Below, piece by piece: positions 1-7,564 of a DNA stretch of 59,122 nucleotides. Under the pieces are notes generated by a model, which saw nothing but the letters and a program-made list of their open reading frames with translations, ran no database searches and was not told the origin of the DNA. This DNA comes from Streptomyces alkaliterrae (GTDB lineage Bacteria > Actinomycetota > Actinomycetes > Streptomycetales > Streptomycetaceae). Numbering within the stretch: the first letter of the stretch is position 1; every line of letters starts with the position of its first letter. Made by a program: the position numbers and the translations under genes. The stretch spans positions 1-59,122 of the forward strand of contig NZ_VJYK02000002.1 of assembly GCF_007097205.2 (NCBI RefSeq). The letters run 5' to 3'.

Positions 1-692
1 CGCCGCCCGGCGTCCGCAGCGACCTTCAGGTGCTGAACTCGCTTGCGTCGCGCCTCGGTTGGGAGAAGGGCTTCCCGGTGGACGCCGAGGAGGCGTTCGC
101 CGAGCTGCGCCGCGCCTCGGCCGGCGGCAAGGCCGACTACTCGGGCATCACCTACCGGCGGATCGCCGAGGAGGACGGCGTCTTCTGGCCGTGCCCCGAC
201 TCCGCCGACGGGCCGCGCCACCCCGGCACGCCACGCCTCTTCCTCGACCGCTTCGCCACCCCGGACGGGCGCGCGCGGTTCGCGGACGTCACCCACCGGG
301 CGTCGGCGGAGGAGCCCGACGAGGAGTACCCGCTGCTGCTGACCACCGGACGGGTGCTCGCCCAGTACCAGTCGGGCGCGCAGACCCGCCGGGTGCCGAC
401 GCTCAACTCGGCTGCCCCGGAGGCCTTCGTCCAACTGCATCCGCTGCTCGCCGAGCGCGTCGGCGTCGCCGACGGCGAGCCGGTGGCGGTGACGTCCCGG
501 CGCGGCCGGGCCGTCGCCCCGGCGAAGGTGAGCCGCGACATCCGCCCCGACACGGTGTTCATGCCGTTCCACTGGGCCGGGGAGGGCCGTGCGAACACGC
601 TCACCAACCCCGCTCTCGACCCGACCTCCCGCATGCCGGAGTTCAAGGTCTGCGCCGTCCGCGTGGAACGCGCGGAACGCGCGGCCGGCTGA
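1..692 (+). CDS. nasA: Assimilatory nitrate reductase, C-terminal part (cut by window edge)
   Basis: Only the last 229 residues are present; the reading frame is open from base 3 and the start lies outside the window. The segment PLLLTTGRVLAQYQSG..., then LHPLLAERVGVADGEPV, then PDTVFMPFHW and ending in a cofactor-facing NTLTNPALDP stretch is the C-terminal molybdopterin-dinucleotide-binding domain of the DMSO reductase superfamily (seen). Formate dehydrogenase alpha and nitrate reductase share this fold; the NTLTNPALDPTSRMPEFK ending is typical of assimilatory nitrate reductases (family knowledge). The enzyme would reduce nitrate to nitrite in the cytoplasm, feeding the nitrite reductase operon at 12239-16577. 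The symbol rests on the S. coelicolor name for this gene. A formate dehydrogenase-like assignment is the main alternative. Confidence 0.75.
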   Translation, partial: PPGVRSDLQVLNSLASRLGWEKGFPVDAEEAFAELRRASAGGKADYSGITYRRIAEEDGVFWPCPDSADGPRHPGTPRLFLDRFATPDGRARFADVTHRASAEEPDEEYPLLLTTGRVLAQYQSGAQTRRVPTLNSAAPEAFVQLHPLLAERVGVADGEPVAVTSRRGRAVAPAKVSRDIRPDTVFMPFHWAGEGRANTLTNPALDPTSRMPEFKVCAVRVERAERAAG

Positions 693-714
693 ACCGCCGC
701 CACGGGCGCAGCCC

Positions 715-1317
715 TCAGCGGATGGCGCCAGTCCACTTCGGCGGCTCCGCGAAGACGTTCACGTCGCCGTCGAACCGCGACGCCTGGACGACGACCTCGC
801 GGCCGTCGCTCCTGTCGATGGAGAACTCCTCGGTGAAGTCGGCGCTGCGACCAGGCGCCAACCGGCCGGCCATCTCCTTGGAGCCTTCGGTCACGTAGAG
901 GAAACGAGTGTCGCCGCCGGTTGTGGCGCCCACGGCGGAGAAGTGGAAGCCGTCGAGGTCAACTGGCGTGTCGCCGTCGTTGGCAACCCGAAGGTGGACC
1001 CGGAAGGCGAGTCGGTCGGCCTCGGGGCGGGTGTCGAACTCGCCGAAGGACGTGATCTCGGTGAGTCGCGTGACAGTGAGCTTGAGCCCGTCGACGTAGC
1101 GGAACGTGTCACCGACCCGGAGTTCGGTGTCCGGCGCCTCCTCGGCCTCCTTCTGACCTTCCTCCGACGCCGGCGACTCTGTCGACTCGTCCGTCACCTC
1201 CTCCTCGGAGGTGGAACGCTCGGCGGTGCCCTGCTCGGGCGAGGTACAGGCGCTGCCACCGAGGACCAGCGCGAGTGAGGCCACGGCCGCCACCACGGCG
1301 GCGCGAATGCGGGACAT
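715..1317 (-). CDS. Secreted lipoprotein, DUF4352-like
   Basis: A 200-residue protein with a lipoprotein signal: MSRIRAAVVAAVASLALVLG followed by the lipobox GSAC, so the mature protein would start at Cys24 and be anchored to the outer face of the membrane. A low-complexity Ser/Glu/Thr linker (residues about 28-65) precedes a single beta-rich domain with the pattern LRVGDTFRYVDGLKLTVTRL...LAFRVHLRVANDGDTPVDLDGFHFSA, the Telomeric-repeat-binding-like/DUF4352 immunoglobulin-type fold that is common in actinobacterial lipoproteins. The frame opens further upstream, but the ATG at 1317 sits just before the signal peptide and after AGGGGC, so it was chosen. It is transcribed away from the desaturase. 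No enzymatic function can be inferred. Confidence 0.7.
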   Translation of the reverse strand: MSRIRAAVVAAVASLALVLGGSACTSPEQGTAERSTSEEEVTDESTESPASEEGQKEAEEAPDTELRVGDTFRYVDGLKLTVTRLTEITSFGEFDTRPEADRLAFRVHLRVANDGDTPVDLDGFHFSAVGATTGGDTRFLYVTEGSKEMAGRLAPGRSADFTEEFSIDRSDGREVVVQASRFDGDVNVFAEPPKWTGAIR

Positions 1318-1524
1318 GGCTTCAGCCCCTGTCGAAGAGAACGCCCAGTCTGCGGGCGGCGGTTTTCCGGTGGGAGCGAGATCTGATTCCGATCCGGCCA
1401 CGGAGTGGCGTAGATCACATCGGCGGGCAACAGCCGCGCGAGAAAGGGCCGGTGATGGGGGATGGCGACACTGCGTGAGCTCGCGACTCCACCGATGGGC
1501 TTGGCGGGGGCGCTCGGCGGCGCT

Positions 1525-1559
1525 TAACCTACGGTTTCGTAACCTACGACCCCGTAGGT
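1525..1559. promoter_or_regulatory. Tandem ACCTACG/CGTAGGT operator of the desaturase
   Basis: Two direct copies of TAACCTACG occur at 1525-1533 and 1540-1548, 15 bp apart. The second forms a perfect inverted repeat ACCTACG-N4-CGTAGGT (1542-1559); the first is followed at the same N4 spacing by CGTA only, so it is a degenerate second site. The pair ends 27 bp before the desaturase start codon, a position expected for a repressor overlapping the promoter. TetR-type regulators of fatty-acid desaturases use sites of this general form; the regulator is not visible in this window. Confidence 0.6.
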
Positions 1560-1586
1560 ATGTCGTCGTGTTTTTCTGGAGCCCCC

Positions 1587-2558
1587 GTGACGCTGACCTC
1601 TCCCTACCTCGCCGGCTCGAAGGAGTGGACGGACGCCCAGCTGCTGTACGCGCTGGAGGAGGTCGTGGAGAAGGAACTCAACCGGCATCTGAAGGTCGCC
1701 AAGGACTGGATGCCGCACGAGTACGTGCCCTGGTCGGATGGGCGCAACTTCCCCGGACAGTTCGAGGACGGCGAGCCCTGGGACCCGCGCGAGTCGAAGG
1801 TCACCGACATCGGCCGCATCGCGCTTGTGGTCAACCTGCTCACCGAGGACAACCTGCCCAGCTACCACCACGAGATCGCCTCGCTCTTCGGGCGTGACGG
1901 CGCCTGGGGCACCTGGGTGCACCGCTGGACGGCCGAGGAGGGCCGCCACGGCATCGTCATGCGCGACTACCTGCTCGCGTCCCGGGCAGTCGACCCGGAC
2001 GAGCTGGAGCGCTTCCGGATGGCGCACATGTCGGAGGGCTTCGAGTCAGACAACCGGCACTCGATGCTGCACTCCGTCGCCTACGTGGCGTTCCAGGAGC
2101 TGGCCACGCGTATCTCGCACCGCAACACCGGACACCAGTCCGGTGACCCGGTCTGCGACCGGATGCTCGCGCGGATCGCCACCGACGAGAACCTGCACAT
2201 GGTCTTCTACCGCAACCTCCTGCGCGCCGCCTTCGAGCTGGCACCGGACCTGACGATGCAGGCCGTGCGCGACGTGGTGGTCGACTTCCGGATGCCCGGC
2301 CACGGCATGCCCGGCTTCGAGCGGTCCGCCGCGCGCATGGCCATCGGCGGTATCTACAACCTGCGCATCCACCACGACGACGTGCTCCAGCCGGTGCTGC
2401 GCTTCCTGAAGATCATGGAGATCGACGGGCTCGGCCCCGAGGGCGCCCGGGCTCAGGAGGAGCTGGGTCTCTACCTGGCCGGGCTGGAGAGCGAGGCCGT
2501 GAAGCTCGACGAGAAGCTCGCCGCCCGCCAGGCGCGGATCAACGCACGCAAGGGCTGA
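1587..2558 (+). CDS. Acyl-ACP desaturase (stearoyl-ACP desaturase family)
   Basis: A soluble di-iron desaturase of 323 residues that would introduce a cis double bond into acyl-ACP (or acyl-CoA) chains to adjust membrane fluidity. The iron-ligand motifs are visible: TEDNLPSYHHE (about residue 90), EEGRHG (about 121) and DENLHM (about 205), which correspond to the E...EExxH / E...EExxH-type ligands of the FA_desaturase_2 family (family knowledge). The frame opens at 1560, but the GTG at 1587 has GGAG at 1578-1581 with a 5-nt spacer and leaves the tandem operator upstream, so it was preferred. It stands alone between a divergent lipoprotein and a convergent DUF5954 gene, with a terminator hairpin just after its stop. 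Confidence 0.9.
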   Translation: MTLTSPYLAGSKEWTDAQLLYALEEVVEKELNRHLKVAKDWMPHEYVPWSDGRNFPGQFEDGEPWDPRESKVTDIGRIALVVNLLTEDNLPSYHHEIASLFGRDGAWGTWVHRWTAEEGRHGIVMRDYLLASRAVDPDELERFRMAHMSEGFESDNRHSMLHSVAYVAFQELATRISHRNTGHQSGDPVCDRMLARIATDENLHMVFYRNLLRAAFELAPDLTMQAVRDVVVDFRMPGHGMPGFERSAARMAIGGIYNLRIHHDDVLQPVLRFLKIMEIDGLGPEGARAQEELGLYLAGLESEAVKLDEKLAARQARINARKG

Positions 2559-2566
2559 GCCCGCAC

Positions 2567-2601
2567 GGGGTGGTGCCGCCGGTTCGGGGCGGCACCACCC
2601 C
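2567..2601. terminator. Bidirectional terminator hairpin between desaturase and DUF5954 genes
   Basis: A perfect 14-bp inverted repeat (GGGGTGGTGCCGCC at 2567-2580, its complement at 2588-2601) with a 7-nt loop lies between two convergent stop codons. There is no T tract, as is usual for Streptomyces hairpin terminators. Confidence 0.7.
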
Positions 2602-2612
2602 GGCGGGGCGGC

Positions 2613-3815
2613 TCAGGGGCGGGGGCGCCGGGCCTTCCGGCGTGCGACGTCCTGCTGGTAGAGCTCGATCAGCCGGCGGGCCTGCTCCTCGACCCGAGCC
2701 CGCTCGGGGTCGGGGGCGGCGCCGCCGCCCTCGGGGTACTCGTCGGCGTTCTCGGCGTTCTCGGCGTTCTCGGCGTTCTCGGCGTTCTCGGTGTCCTCGT
2801 CGTCCTCGTCGTCGAGCTCTCCGGCCTCGCGCAGCTGCTGCTCCTGGAGCTTGACCGGCGGTTGCGGGTCGTGGTCGGAGGGCCGGGAGGGCTCGGGGCC
2901 GTCCGGGCCGACGCGGACGAGCCGTTCGACCCGGACGATCCGGTAGCGGCGCCCGCACACCTGAAGCTCGTCGGCGCGGGCGTCCTCCATCTCGTCCGCC
3001 GCCGTGACGTACGGCGCGCTCTCCTCCGGGCTCAGGCGCAGTTCCCAGGGCACCATCACCCGCAGCCGGGTGGCGAGGCCGCTTCTGGCCTCCCGCGGGG
3101 TCGGGCTGTCGTGGGCCGTGTCCGGGCGCCAGCGCCCGCCCTCGCACGTGGCGACCAGGAAGGCCGGCGGCAGCAGCACGCCGCCCGGATACTCCCGGGA
3201 GGCCCGTACCGAGTCCCGGCGCACGTCCTCGGGGACCGTGCCCGCCCTCGCCACCAGGGCGAGCAGTTCCAGTCGCAGGATGCTCTCGGACATGCCGGTC
3301 GGCAGCGCCGGGTCGATGACAAATCCGTCCAGCGGGTCGGAGGCGGTACCGCCCGGCTCCGGGCCGCGCGGATCGGCGTCGGTGGGCCGGGGCGGCTCCG
3401 GACCGTCGGGTCCGTGCCGGACGAACCGCTCGGCGCGCGCCACCCGGTAGCGCACGCCGCGCACGGTCTGCTCGTCGACGGCCTCCCAGTCCATGCGCTC
3501 GGCCGCCCGCTGGAACTCCGCGCGGGCCGCCTCGTCACCGGACTCCTCGGCCTCCTTCGCCCGGACGCGGAAGTGGTGGCCCATGCTGTCGCGCGCGTCC
3601 TGCGGTGCGAGCCCGGAGAACGACGAGACGACGTCCCAGCCGCCCGCCTCCCGCTCCCGGACGACGCCGAAGGCGGGCACGCCGGCCGACAGCAGATCCG
3701 GGTAGCCGTCCCTGGCCTGCCAGGCCGCGACGTCCGTGACGGCCGCCACGGGTCCGTCCGGGCCCGACACCCGGATCGTTCGGTAGGAGGGCACGTTGTC
3801 AGTGGGGTCGGTCAT
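2613..3815 (-). CDS. DUF5954 family protein with AEN tripeptide repeat
   Basis: A cytoplasmic protein of about 400 residues without signal peptide or membrane segment. It contains two related modules: (Y)RTIRVSGPDGPVAAVTD ... RYRVARAERFVRHGPDGPEPPRP near residues 5-140 and RYRIVRVERLVRVGPDGPEPSRP near 300-330, so the unit R-Y-R-[IV]-x-R-x-E-R-[FL]-V-R-x-G-P-D-G-P-E-P is duplicated (seen). This matches the Streptomyces-specific DUF5954 family; its function is unknown. A C-terminal acidic linker carries five AEN repeats encoded by five exact 9-bp units at 2745-2789, then a charged helix. ATG at 3815 is 7 nt after CATGCT, consistent with a leaderless start; ATG at 3827 is the alternative. Confidence 0.65.
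   Translation of the reverse strand: MTDPTDNVPSYRTIRVSGPDGPVAAVTDVAAWQARDGYPDLLSAGVPAFGVVREREAGGWDVVSSFSGLAPQDARDSMGHHFRVRAKEAEESGDEAARAEFQRAAERMDWEAVDEQTVRGVRYRVARAERFVRHGPDGPEPPRPTDADPRGPEPGGTASDPLDGFVIDPALPTGMSESILRLELLALVARAGTVPEDVRRDSVRASREYPGGVLLPPAFLVATCEGGRWRPDTAHDSPTPREARSGLATRLRVMVPWELRLSPEESAPYVTAADEMEDARADELQVCGRRYRIVRVERLVRVGPDGPEPSRPSDHDPQPPVKLQEQQLREAGELDDEDDEDTENAENAENAENAENADEYPEGGGAAPDPERARVEEQARRLIELYQQDVARRKARRPRP
2745..2789. repeat. Five 9-bp tandem repeats (GGCGTTCTC) encoding (AEN)n
   Basis: Five identical head-to-tail units inside the DUF5954 gene, encoding an acidic Ala-Glu-Asn spacer. In frame, so changes in copy number would not disrupt the gene. Confidence 0.95.
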
Positions 3816-3935
3816 GCTGGGCAGCATGACCGTCGACCACGCCCGCTCGGGGGCGAACCGGTGGAGATTCACGCCCACAGGTGGTTCACGCGCCACCGGC
3901 GACGCCGGCGGGCCGCGTTGAGCGCCCGCCCGCGC

Positions 3936-5087
3936 GTGAGCGACGCGCAGCGACGCGCGCTGCTGGGCGTCAGGCACCGGCTGGCAGGTCCCGGCGCCCG
4001 TACGGTCGCCGAGGCCGCCGGGGCGGTCGTCGGCCTGCACGCCACGGACCCGGCCACGGTGTTCCTGTCGGCCGCCGCGCGGCTCGCCGAGCCGACGGTG
4101 GCCGAGGTGGAGCGGTCGCTGTACGAGGAGCACACGGTCACCAGACTGCTGTGCATGCGGCGCACGATGTTCGTCGTGCCGACCCCGCTCGTGCCCGTCG
4201 TCGACGTCTCCACGGCGCGGGCGGTCGCCGCGCGGGAGCGGCGCGGCTTTGTCGCCGAGGTCCACAAGGCGGGCTGGTCGGACGCGCGGCTGGCGGCCGC
4301 CGAGCGGCTGTTGCTGGCCGCGCTCGCGGAGCGGGGCGAGGCGACGGCGGTGCGGCTGACGGCCGACGTGCCCGAGCTGCGGGAGCAGTTGGTCCTGGCG
4401 CCCGGCAAGTCCTACGAGTCGCGGATCAGCGTCGGCTCACGGCTGCTGCGGGTGCTGGCCGCCGAGGGCGCCGTCCGCCGGGCCCGGCCGAGCGGGGCCT
4501 GGACGAGCGCCCGTTTCCGCTGGACGCTCGCCGAGCCGCACGCCACGGACCTGGCACCGGCGGAGGCCAGGAGCCGGCTGGCCCGGGAGTACCTGGCCGC
4601 GTTCGGTCCGGTGACGGTCGAGGACGTGAAGTGGTGGACGGGCTGGACGCTGACCGACACCCGGCGGGCGCTGGCGGCGGTGGAGACCGTGGAGGTCGAC
4701 CTGGACGACGGGTCGGTGGGGCTGCTGCTGCCCGAGGACCACGCGCGGGCGCCCTCCCCGGAGCCGTGGGTGGCGCTGCTGCCGTCCCTCGACCCGAGCT
4801 CGATGGGCTGGCGGCGGCGGGGCTTCTACCTCGATCCGGAGCTGGTCCCGGCGCTGTTCGACCGCAACGGGAACATCGGCCCCACGGTGTGGGCGGACGG
4901 ACGGGTGATCGGCGGCTGGGCGCAGCGGGCGGACGGTCGGGTGGCCCACCGGCTGCTCGTCGACCCGGGCGCCGAGGCCCGCGCGCGGGTGGCCGCGACC
5001 GTCGGGGAACTCACCGCCTGGCTCGGCCCCGCCCGCGTCACGCCCACCTTCCGCACCCCGCTGGAGCGGGAGTTGGCGGCGGACTGA
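3936..5087 (+). CDS. Winged-helix DNA-binding protein of the AlkZ/YcaQ-like (HTH_42) family
   Basis: About 383 residues matching the HTH_42 fold, whose characterised members are DNA glycosylases acting on crosslinked or bulky-alkylated bases (AlkZ, YcaQ). Seen: an N-terminal SDAQRRALLGVRHRL helix, GLHATDPATVFLSAAAR, TVTRLLCMRRTMFVVP, the middle EDVKWWTGWTLTDTRRAL winged helix, and LLPSLDPSSMGWRRRGFYLDP with VWADGRVIGGWAQR near the C-terminus. Where AlkZ and YcaQ carry a catalytic Q-x-Q or Q-x-D, this protein reads H-A-T, so glycosylase activity is uncertain. GTG 3936 was chosen because the conserved SDAQRRALL follows at once; TTG 3918 is possible. Neither has a good Shine-Dalgarno sequence. 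It diverges from the DUF5954 gene and converges on the nucleotidyltransferase. Confidence 0.75.
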   Translation: MSDAQRRALLGVRHRLAGPGARTVAEAAGAVVGLHATDPATVFLSAAARLAEPTVAEVERSLYEEHTVTRLLCMRRTMFVVPTPLVPVVDVSTARAVAARERRGFVAEVHKAGWSDARLAAAERLLLAALAERGEATAVRLTADVPELREQLVLAPGKSYESRISVGSRLLRVLAAEGAVRRARPSGAWTSARFRWTLAEPHATDLAPAEARSRLAREYLAAFGPVTVEDVKWWTGWTLTDTRRALAAVETVEVDLDDGSVGLLLPEDHARAPSPEPWVALLPSLDPSSMGWRRRGFYLDPELVPALFDRNGNIGPTVWADGRVIGGWAQRADGRVAHRLLVDPGAEARARVAATVGELTAWLGPARVTPTFRTPLERELAAD

Positions 5088-5093
5088 GAGTTG

Positions 5094-6362
5094 TCAGCCG
5101 CTCGGCGGGACAGGCGGCAGGTCGGCCTGTGCCGTCGCCTTGTCGACGTCCAGTGCGCGGAAATCGGCCACCACGCGGACGGCGTCTGTCAGGAAACTGT
5201 CACCGCCCAGCAGTTCGCTCGTGACGGCCACCGCGTCCGCGACACCGAGCTGTGCCGCCGTCAGCGCGCGTTGGACGGCCGCCATGCCCTCGCGCGCGAG
5301 GACACCGCGGTACCGGGGGAGGTCGTGGTGGGAGAACCACGTCACCCGCATGCGGTGGCGGTCGGCGGAGAAGGTGGGGGCGAGCGCGGTGCGCAGCCGC
5401 TCGGCGTGGGCGTCGGCGGTGTCCGGGAGGTTCGGGGCGTCCTTGCGGAACTCGTCCCACTCGGTGGCATGGGCGAGGTCCGACAGCAACTCGGGGAGCG
5501 GTGGGCGCCGCCACTCGTCCCCCATGCCGTGCAGTACCTCGCACAGCAGCTCGTACCGCAGCGGCACCGCTTCGGCCAGCAGCACCGCGTCGTAGAGGTC
5601 CTTGCCCTCGGGATAGCTGTGGGTCAGCAGCCACTGGACCTTCCAGGCGAGGGACAGTTCGGGCCCGGCGGAGGTGAGTGTCAGCGGCGGGCCGCCGCCG
5701 GGGCGGGGCACCCGGGTCCGCTCGGGCTCGAGGGGGAGCCGTTCGCCGAAGACGAAGTCGAGCTGTACGGTGCCGCCCGGCTCGTCGGGGTCCGCCTGCC
5801 GCCAGGGCAGGACCAGGCGGCGGCCCGGTACGCGGTCGTAGGTCCAGATCTCGTCGCTGACGGCGCCGGCCGCCTCCAGCCGTGCCGGACCGTCCGCCGA
5901 CAGTTCTTCGGCGGCCCGGGCGAGGCCGGTGAGCATCCGGTCGGTGCGCGGGTCGTCCAGGTTCCAGGAGCGGGGCACCACGACGAAGTCGAGGTCGCCG
6001 GGTTCGCGTGCCTCGTCGCCGAACCACGCGGTCATCAGGACGCTCCCCCGCAGCACGAGGTGTTCTGCCCAGGGCGAGTCGGCGACGGCCGCGAGTGCCG
6101 CGTCCAGCGCGTACCGCCGGGCGACGCGCCAGCGTTCGCCCCTTTCGGCGTCCCCGAAGCGTGGCTCGCCCAGTCGCATGGCGTTCGCGTAGTGCAGGCT
6201 CGCCGGGTCGAACACCATCGGCTGGTCGACCCCGTCGAAGTCGATCGGCCGCAGTGTGGCGGGCAGTGAGCACGCCACGCGTTCCGCCTCGTCGGGCGCC
6301 TTGCGTGGCGCCGGGGTGTCGGGCCACGGCCCGTACCGCACCTGGGACCAGTTTGTGCTCAT
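5094..6362 (-). CDS. Nucleotidyltransferase, AbiEii/AbiGii toxin family
   Basis: A 422-residue soluble protein with the signature of the minimal nucleotidyltransferase fold: HLVLRGSVLMTAWFG followed 7 residues later by DLDFVVV (the G[SG] and DxD-type metal-binding motif, about residues 104-132), then LDFVFGE (third acidic strand, about 208) and LAWKVQWLLTHSYPEGKDLYDAVLL, which is the helix with K...KDxYD that typifies the AbiEii/DUF1814 group. Family members transfer nucleotides to RNA or proteins and act as toxins in abortive-infection or toxin-antitoxin pairs (family knowledge). The ATG overlaps the stop of the upstream gene (ATGA, 6359-6362), so the two are translationally coupled. The C-terminal third (SHHDLPRYRGVLAREGM...) is outside the core fold and unassigned. 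Confidence 0.75.
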   Translation of the reverse strand: MSTNWSQVRYGPWPDTPAPRKAPDEAERVACSLPATLRPIDFDGVDQPMVFDPASLHYANAMRLGEPRFGDAERGERWRVARRYALDAALAAVADSPWAEHLVLRGSVLMTAWFGDEAREPGDLDFVVVPRSWNLDDPRTDRMLTGLARAAEELSADGPARLEAAGAVSDEIWTYDRVPGRRLVLPWRQADPDEPGGTVQLDFVFGERLPLEPERTRVPRPGGGPPLTLTSAGPELSLAWKVQWLLTHSYPEGKDLYDAVLLAEAVPLRYELLCEVLHGMGDEWRRPPLPELLSDLAHATEWDEFRKDAPNLPDTADAHAERLRTALAPTFSADRHRMRVTWFSHHDLPRYRGVLAREGMAAVQRALTAAQLGVADAVAVTSELLGGDSFLTDAVRVVADFRALDVDKATAQADLPPVPPSG

Positions 6363-7030
6363 CGCGCCGCCTCCGCTTCCCTGATCCAGCCGGCGTCCAA
6401 CGCCTGCGCACTGTCGTACACCACGAACTCCCGCTCGGACGAGATGATTTCCCAGCCCGCGGCGGTCAGTTCGGCGGTGAGGTCGGAAAGGCGGCAGCTT
6501 GCTGTCGTGTCACCGACGCCGCGGCAGCGCTGCGTGACAAAGCGTTCGGCCGGGCCGTCGTCGCGCCTGCGGCGAGCGTTCCGGGACACGTGAGCCCCGT
6601 GTCTCTCGGCCAGCCGGGCCAACGCGGCCAGCTCGGCGTCGGCCGGCAGGAGCAGTTTGACGTGGTGCTCGAAGTACTGGTCGCCGGGCAGGGAGCGGGC
6701 GGCGCTGTCGTCCCGGGGCACCCCGTCCGACCACGGCGTCGCCTCCACCTTCGTCCGTACGACCCGGAATCCGGCCGCCGACAGACCGGCCGCGGTGGCC
6801 TCGGCGCTGTCGGCGGCCTCGGCGAGGGTGCCCTGGGCGCGCTGCGTGATCATCGGCTGCCATGGCGTGCGTCCTCGATCGAGGACGATGAACGCGCACT
6901 TCAGGCCGTGGGCGCGGGCGAAGTCCTCCAGCCCGGACAGTTCGTCCCCGGTGCCGTCCACGGTCAGGTGGATCTCGAAGTCTCCGGCGAACAGCCGGCC
7001 TTGCACGGCGAGTCGTACGGATGTGCGCAT
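6359..7030 (-). CDS. Conserved protein with an internally duplicated domain, partner of the AbiEii-type nucleotidyltransferase
   Basis: 223 residues of unknown function. Two halves repeat one pattern: FEIHLTV...LEDFARAHGLKCAFIVLDRG...PMITQRAQG...LSAAGFRVVRTKVEA and YFEHHVKLLL...LARLAERHGAHVSRNARRRR...RFVTQRCRG...LTAAGWEIISSEREF. Both share [FY]-E-x-H-[LV]-x-[LV], a helix ending in HG, a basic stretch, [IV]-T-Q-R and an AGW/AGF strand (seen). No known-family assignment is made; similar proteins sit next to AbiEii-type genes in other bacteria (recollection, not checked). It is upstream of and overlaps the nucleotidyltransferase by 4 bp, so equal or coordinated synthesis is likely. AGAGGA lies 8 nt before the ATG. 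An antitoxin, a substrate-binding or a repair partner are all possible. Confidence 0.65.
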   Translation of the reverse strand: MRTSVRLAVQGRLFAGDFEIHLTVDGTGDELSGLEDFARAHGLKCAFIVLDRGRTPWQPMITQRAQGTLAEAADSAEATAAGLSAAGFRVVRTKVEATPWSDGVPRDDSAARSLPGDQYFEHHVKLLLPADAELAALARLAERHGAHVSRNARRRRDDGPAERFVTQRCRGVGDTTASCRLSDLTAELTAAGWEIISSEREFVVYDSAQALDAGWIREAEAAR

Positions 7031-7111
7031 CAGGCCATCCTCTCGTACCGCCCGTGCCGTCCCGGTCGGGGCACGTCCGATTCGTTCAAGACCGGCGGGC
7101 GGCGGTGGCCG

Positions 7112-7117
7112 TAGCGT
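7112..7117 (+). promoter_or_regulatory. -10 hexamer TAGCGT, leaderless start of the VOC gene
   Basis: TAGCGT lies 7 nt before ATG 7125, and no Shine-Dalgarno sequence is present, so transcription probably begins at or next to the start codon. Confidence 0.5.
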
Positions 7118-7124
7118 GCCTGGC

Positions 7125-7541
7125 ATGGAACAGCACAGCAAGGACCGTCCCGCTCCCCGCTTCGACATGATCGGCATGGTGACAGCCGACATGGCCGCCA
7201 CGCTCGCGTTCTACCGACGGCTCGGGTTGGACATCCCGGCCGAGGCCGACGGGGAGCAGCATGTCGAGGTGGCCGGTCCCGGCGGGGTCCGGCTCGGTTG
7301 GGACACCGTGGAGGTCATCCGCACGATGTATCCGGACTACCGGATGCCGACCGGCGAGGGCCGTGTCTCGCTGGCGTTCCGCTGTGCGGACGCGGCCGAT
7401 GTGGACCGGGTGTACCGGGAGCTGACGGAGGCCGGTCACCACGGCGAGAAGGCACCGTGGGACGCGTTCTGGGGGCAGCGGTACGCGGTGGTGCTCGATC
7501 CGGAGGGGAACGGGATCGACCTCTTCGCCCCGCTGGGCTGA
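7125..7541 (+). CDS. VOC superfamily (glyoxalase/bleomycin-resistance type) protein
   Basis: A single-domain protein of 138 residues with the two beta-alpha-beta-beta-beta modules of the vicinal oxygen chelate fold: FDMIGMVTADMAATLAFYRRLGLDIP at the N-terminus and VSLAFRCADAADVDRVYRELTEAG...VVLDPEGNGIDLFAPL at the C-terminus (seen). Members include glyoxalases, dioxygenases and drug-binding proteins; the substrate cannot be told from sequence. Of the usual metal positions, the C-terminal acidic residue (GIDLF) is present where E is common, so metal binding is uncertain. The gene is convergent with the AraC-like regulator that ends at 7565, only 23 bp away. It probably forms a homodimer (family knowledge). 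Confidence 0.85.
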   Translation: MEQHSKDRPAPRFDMIGMVTADMAATLAFYRRLGLDIPAEADGEQHVEVAGPGGVRLGWDTVEVIRTMYPDYRMPTGEGRVSLAFRCADAADVDRVYRELTEAGHHGEKAPWDAFWGQRYAVVLDPEGNGIDLFAPLG

Positions 7542-7564
7542 CCTCCGGCCCGGGCCCTGGAGGC

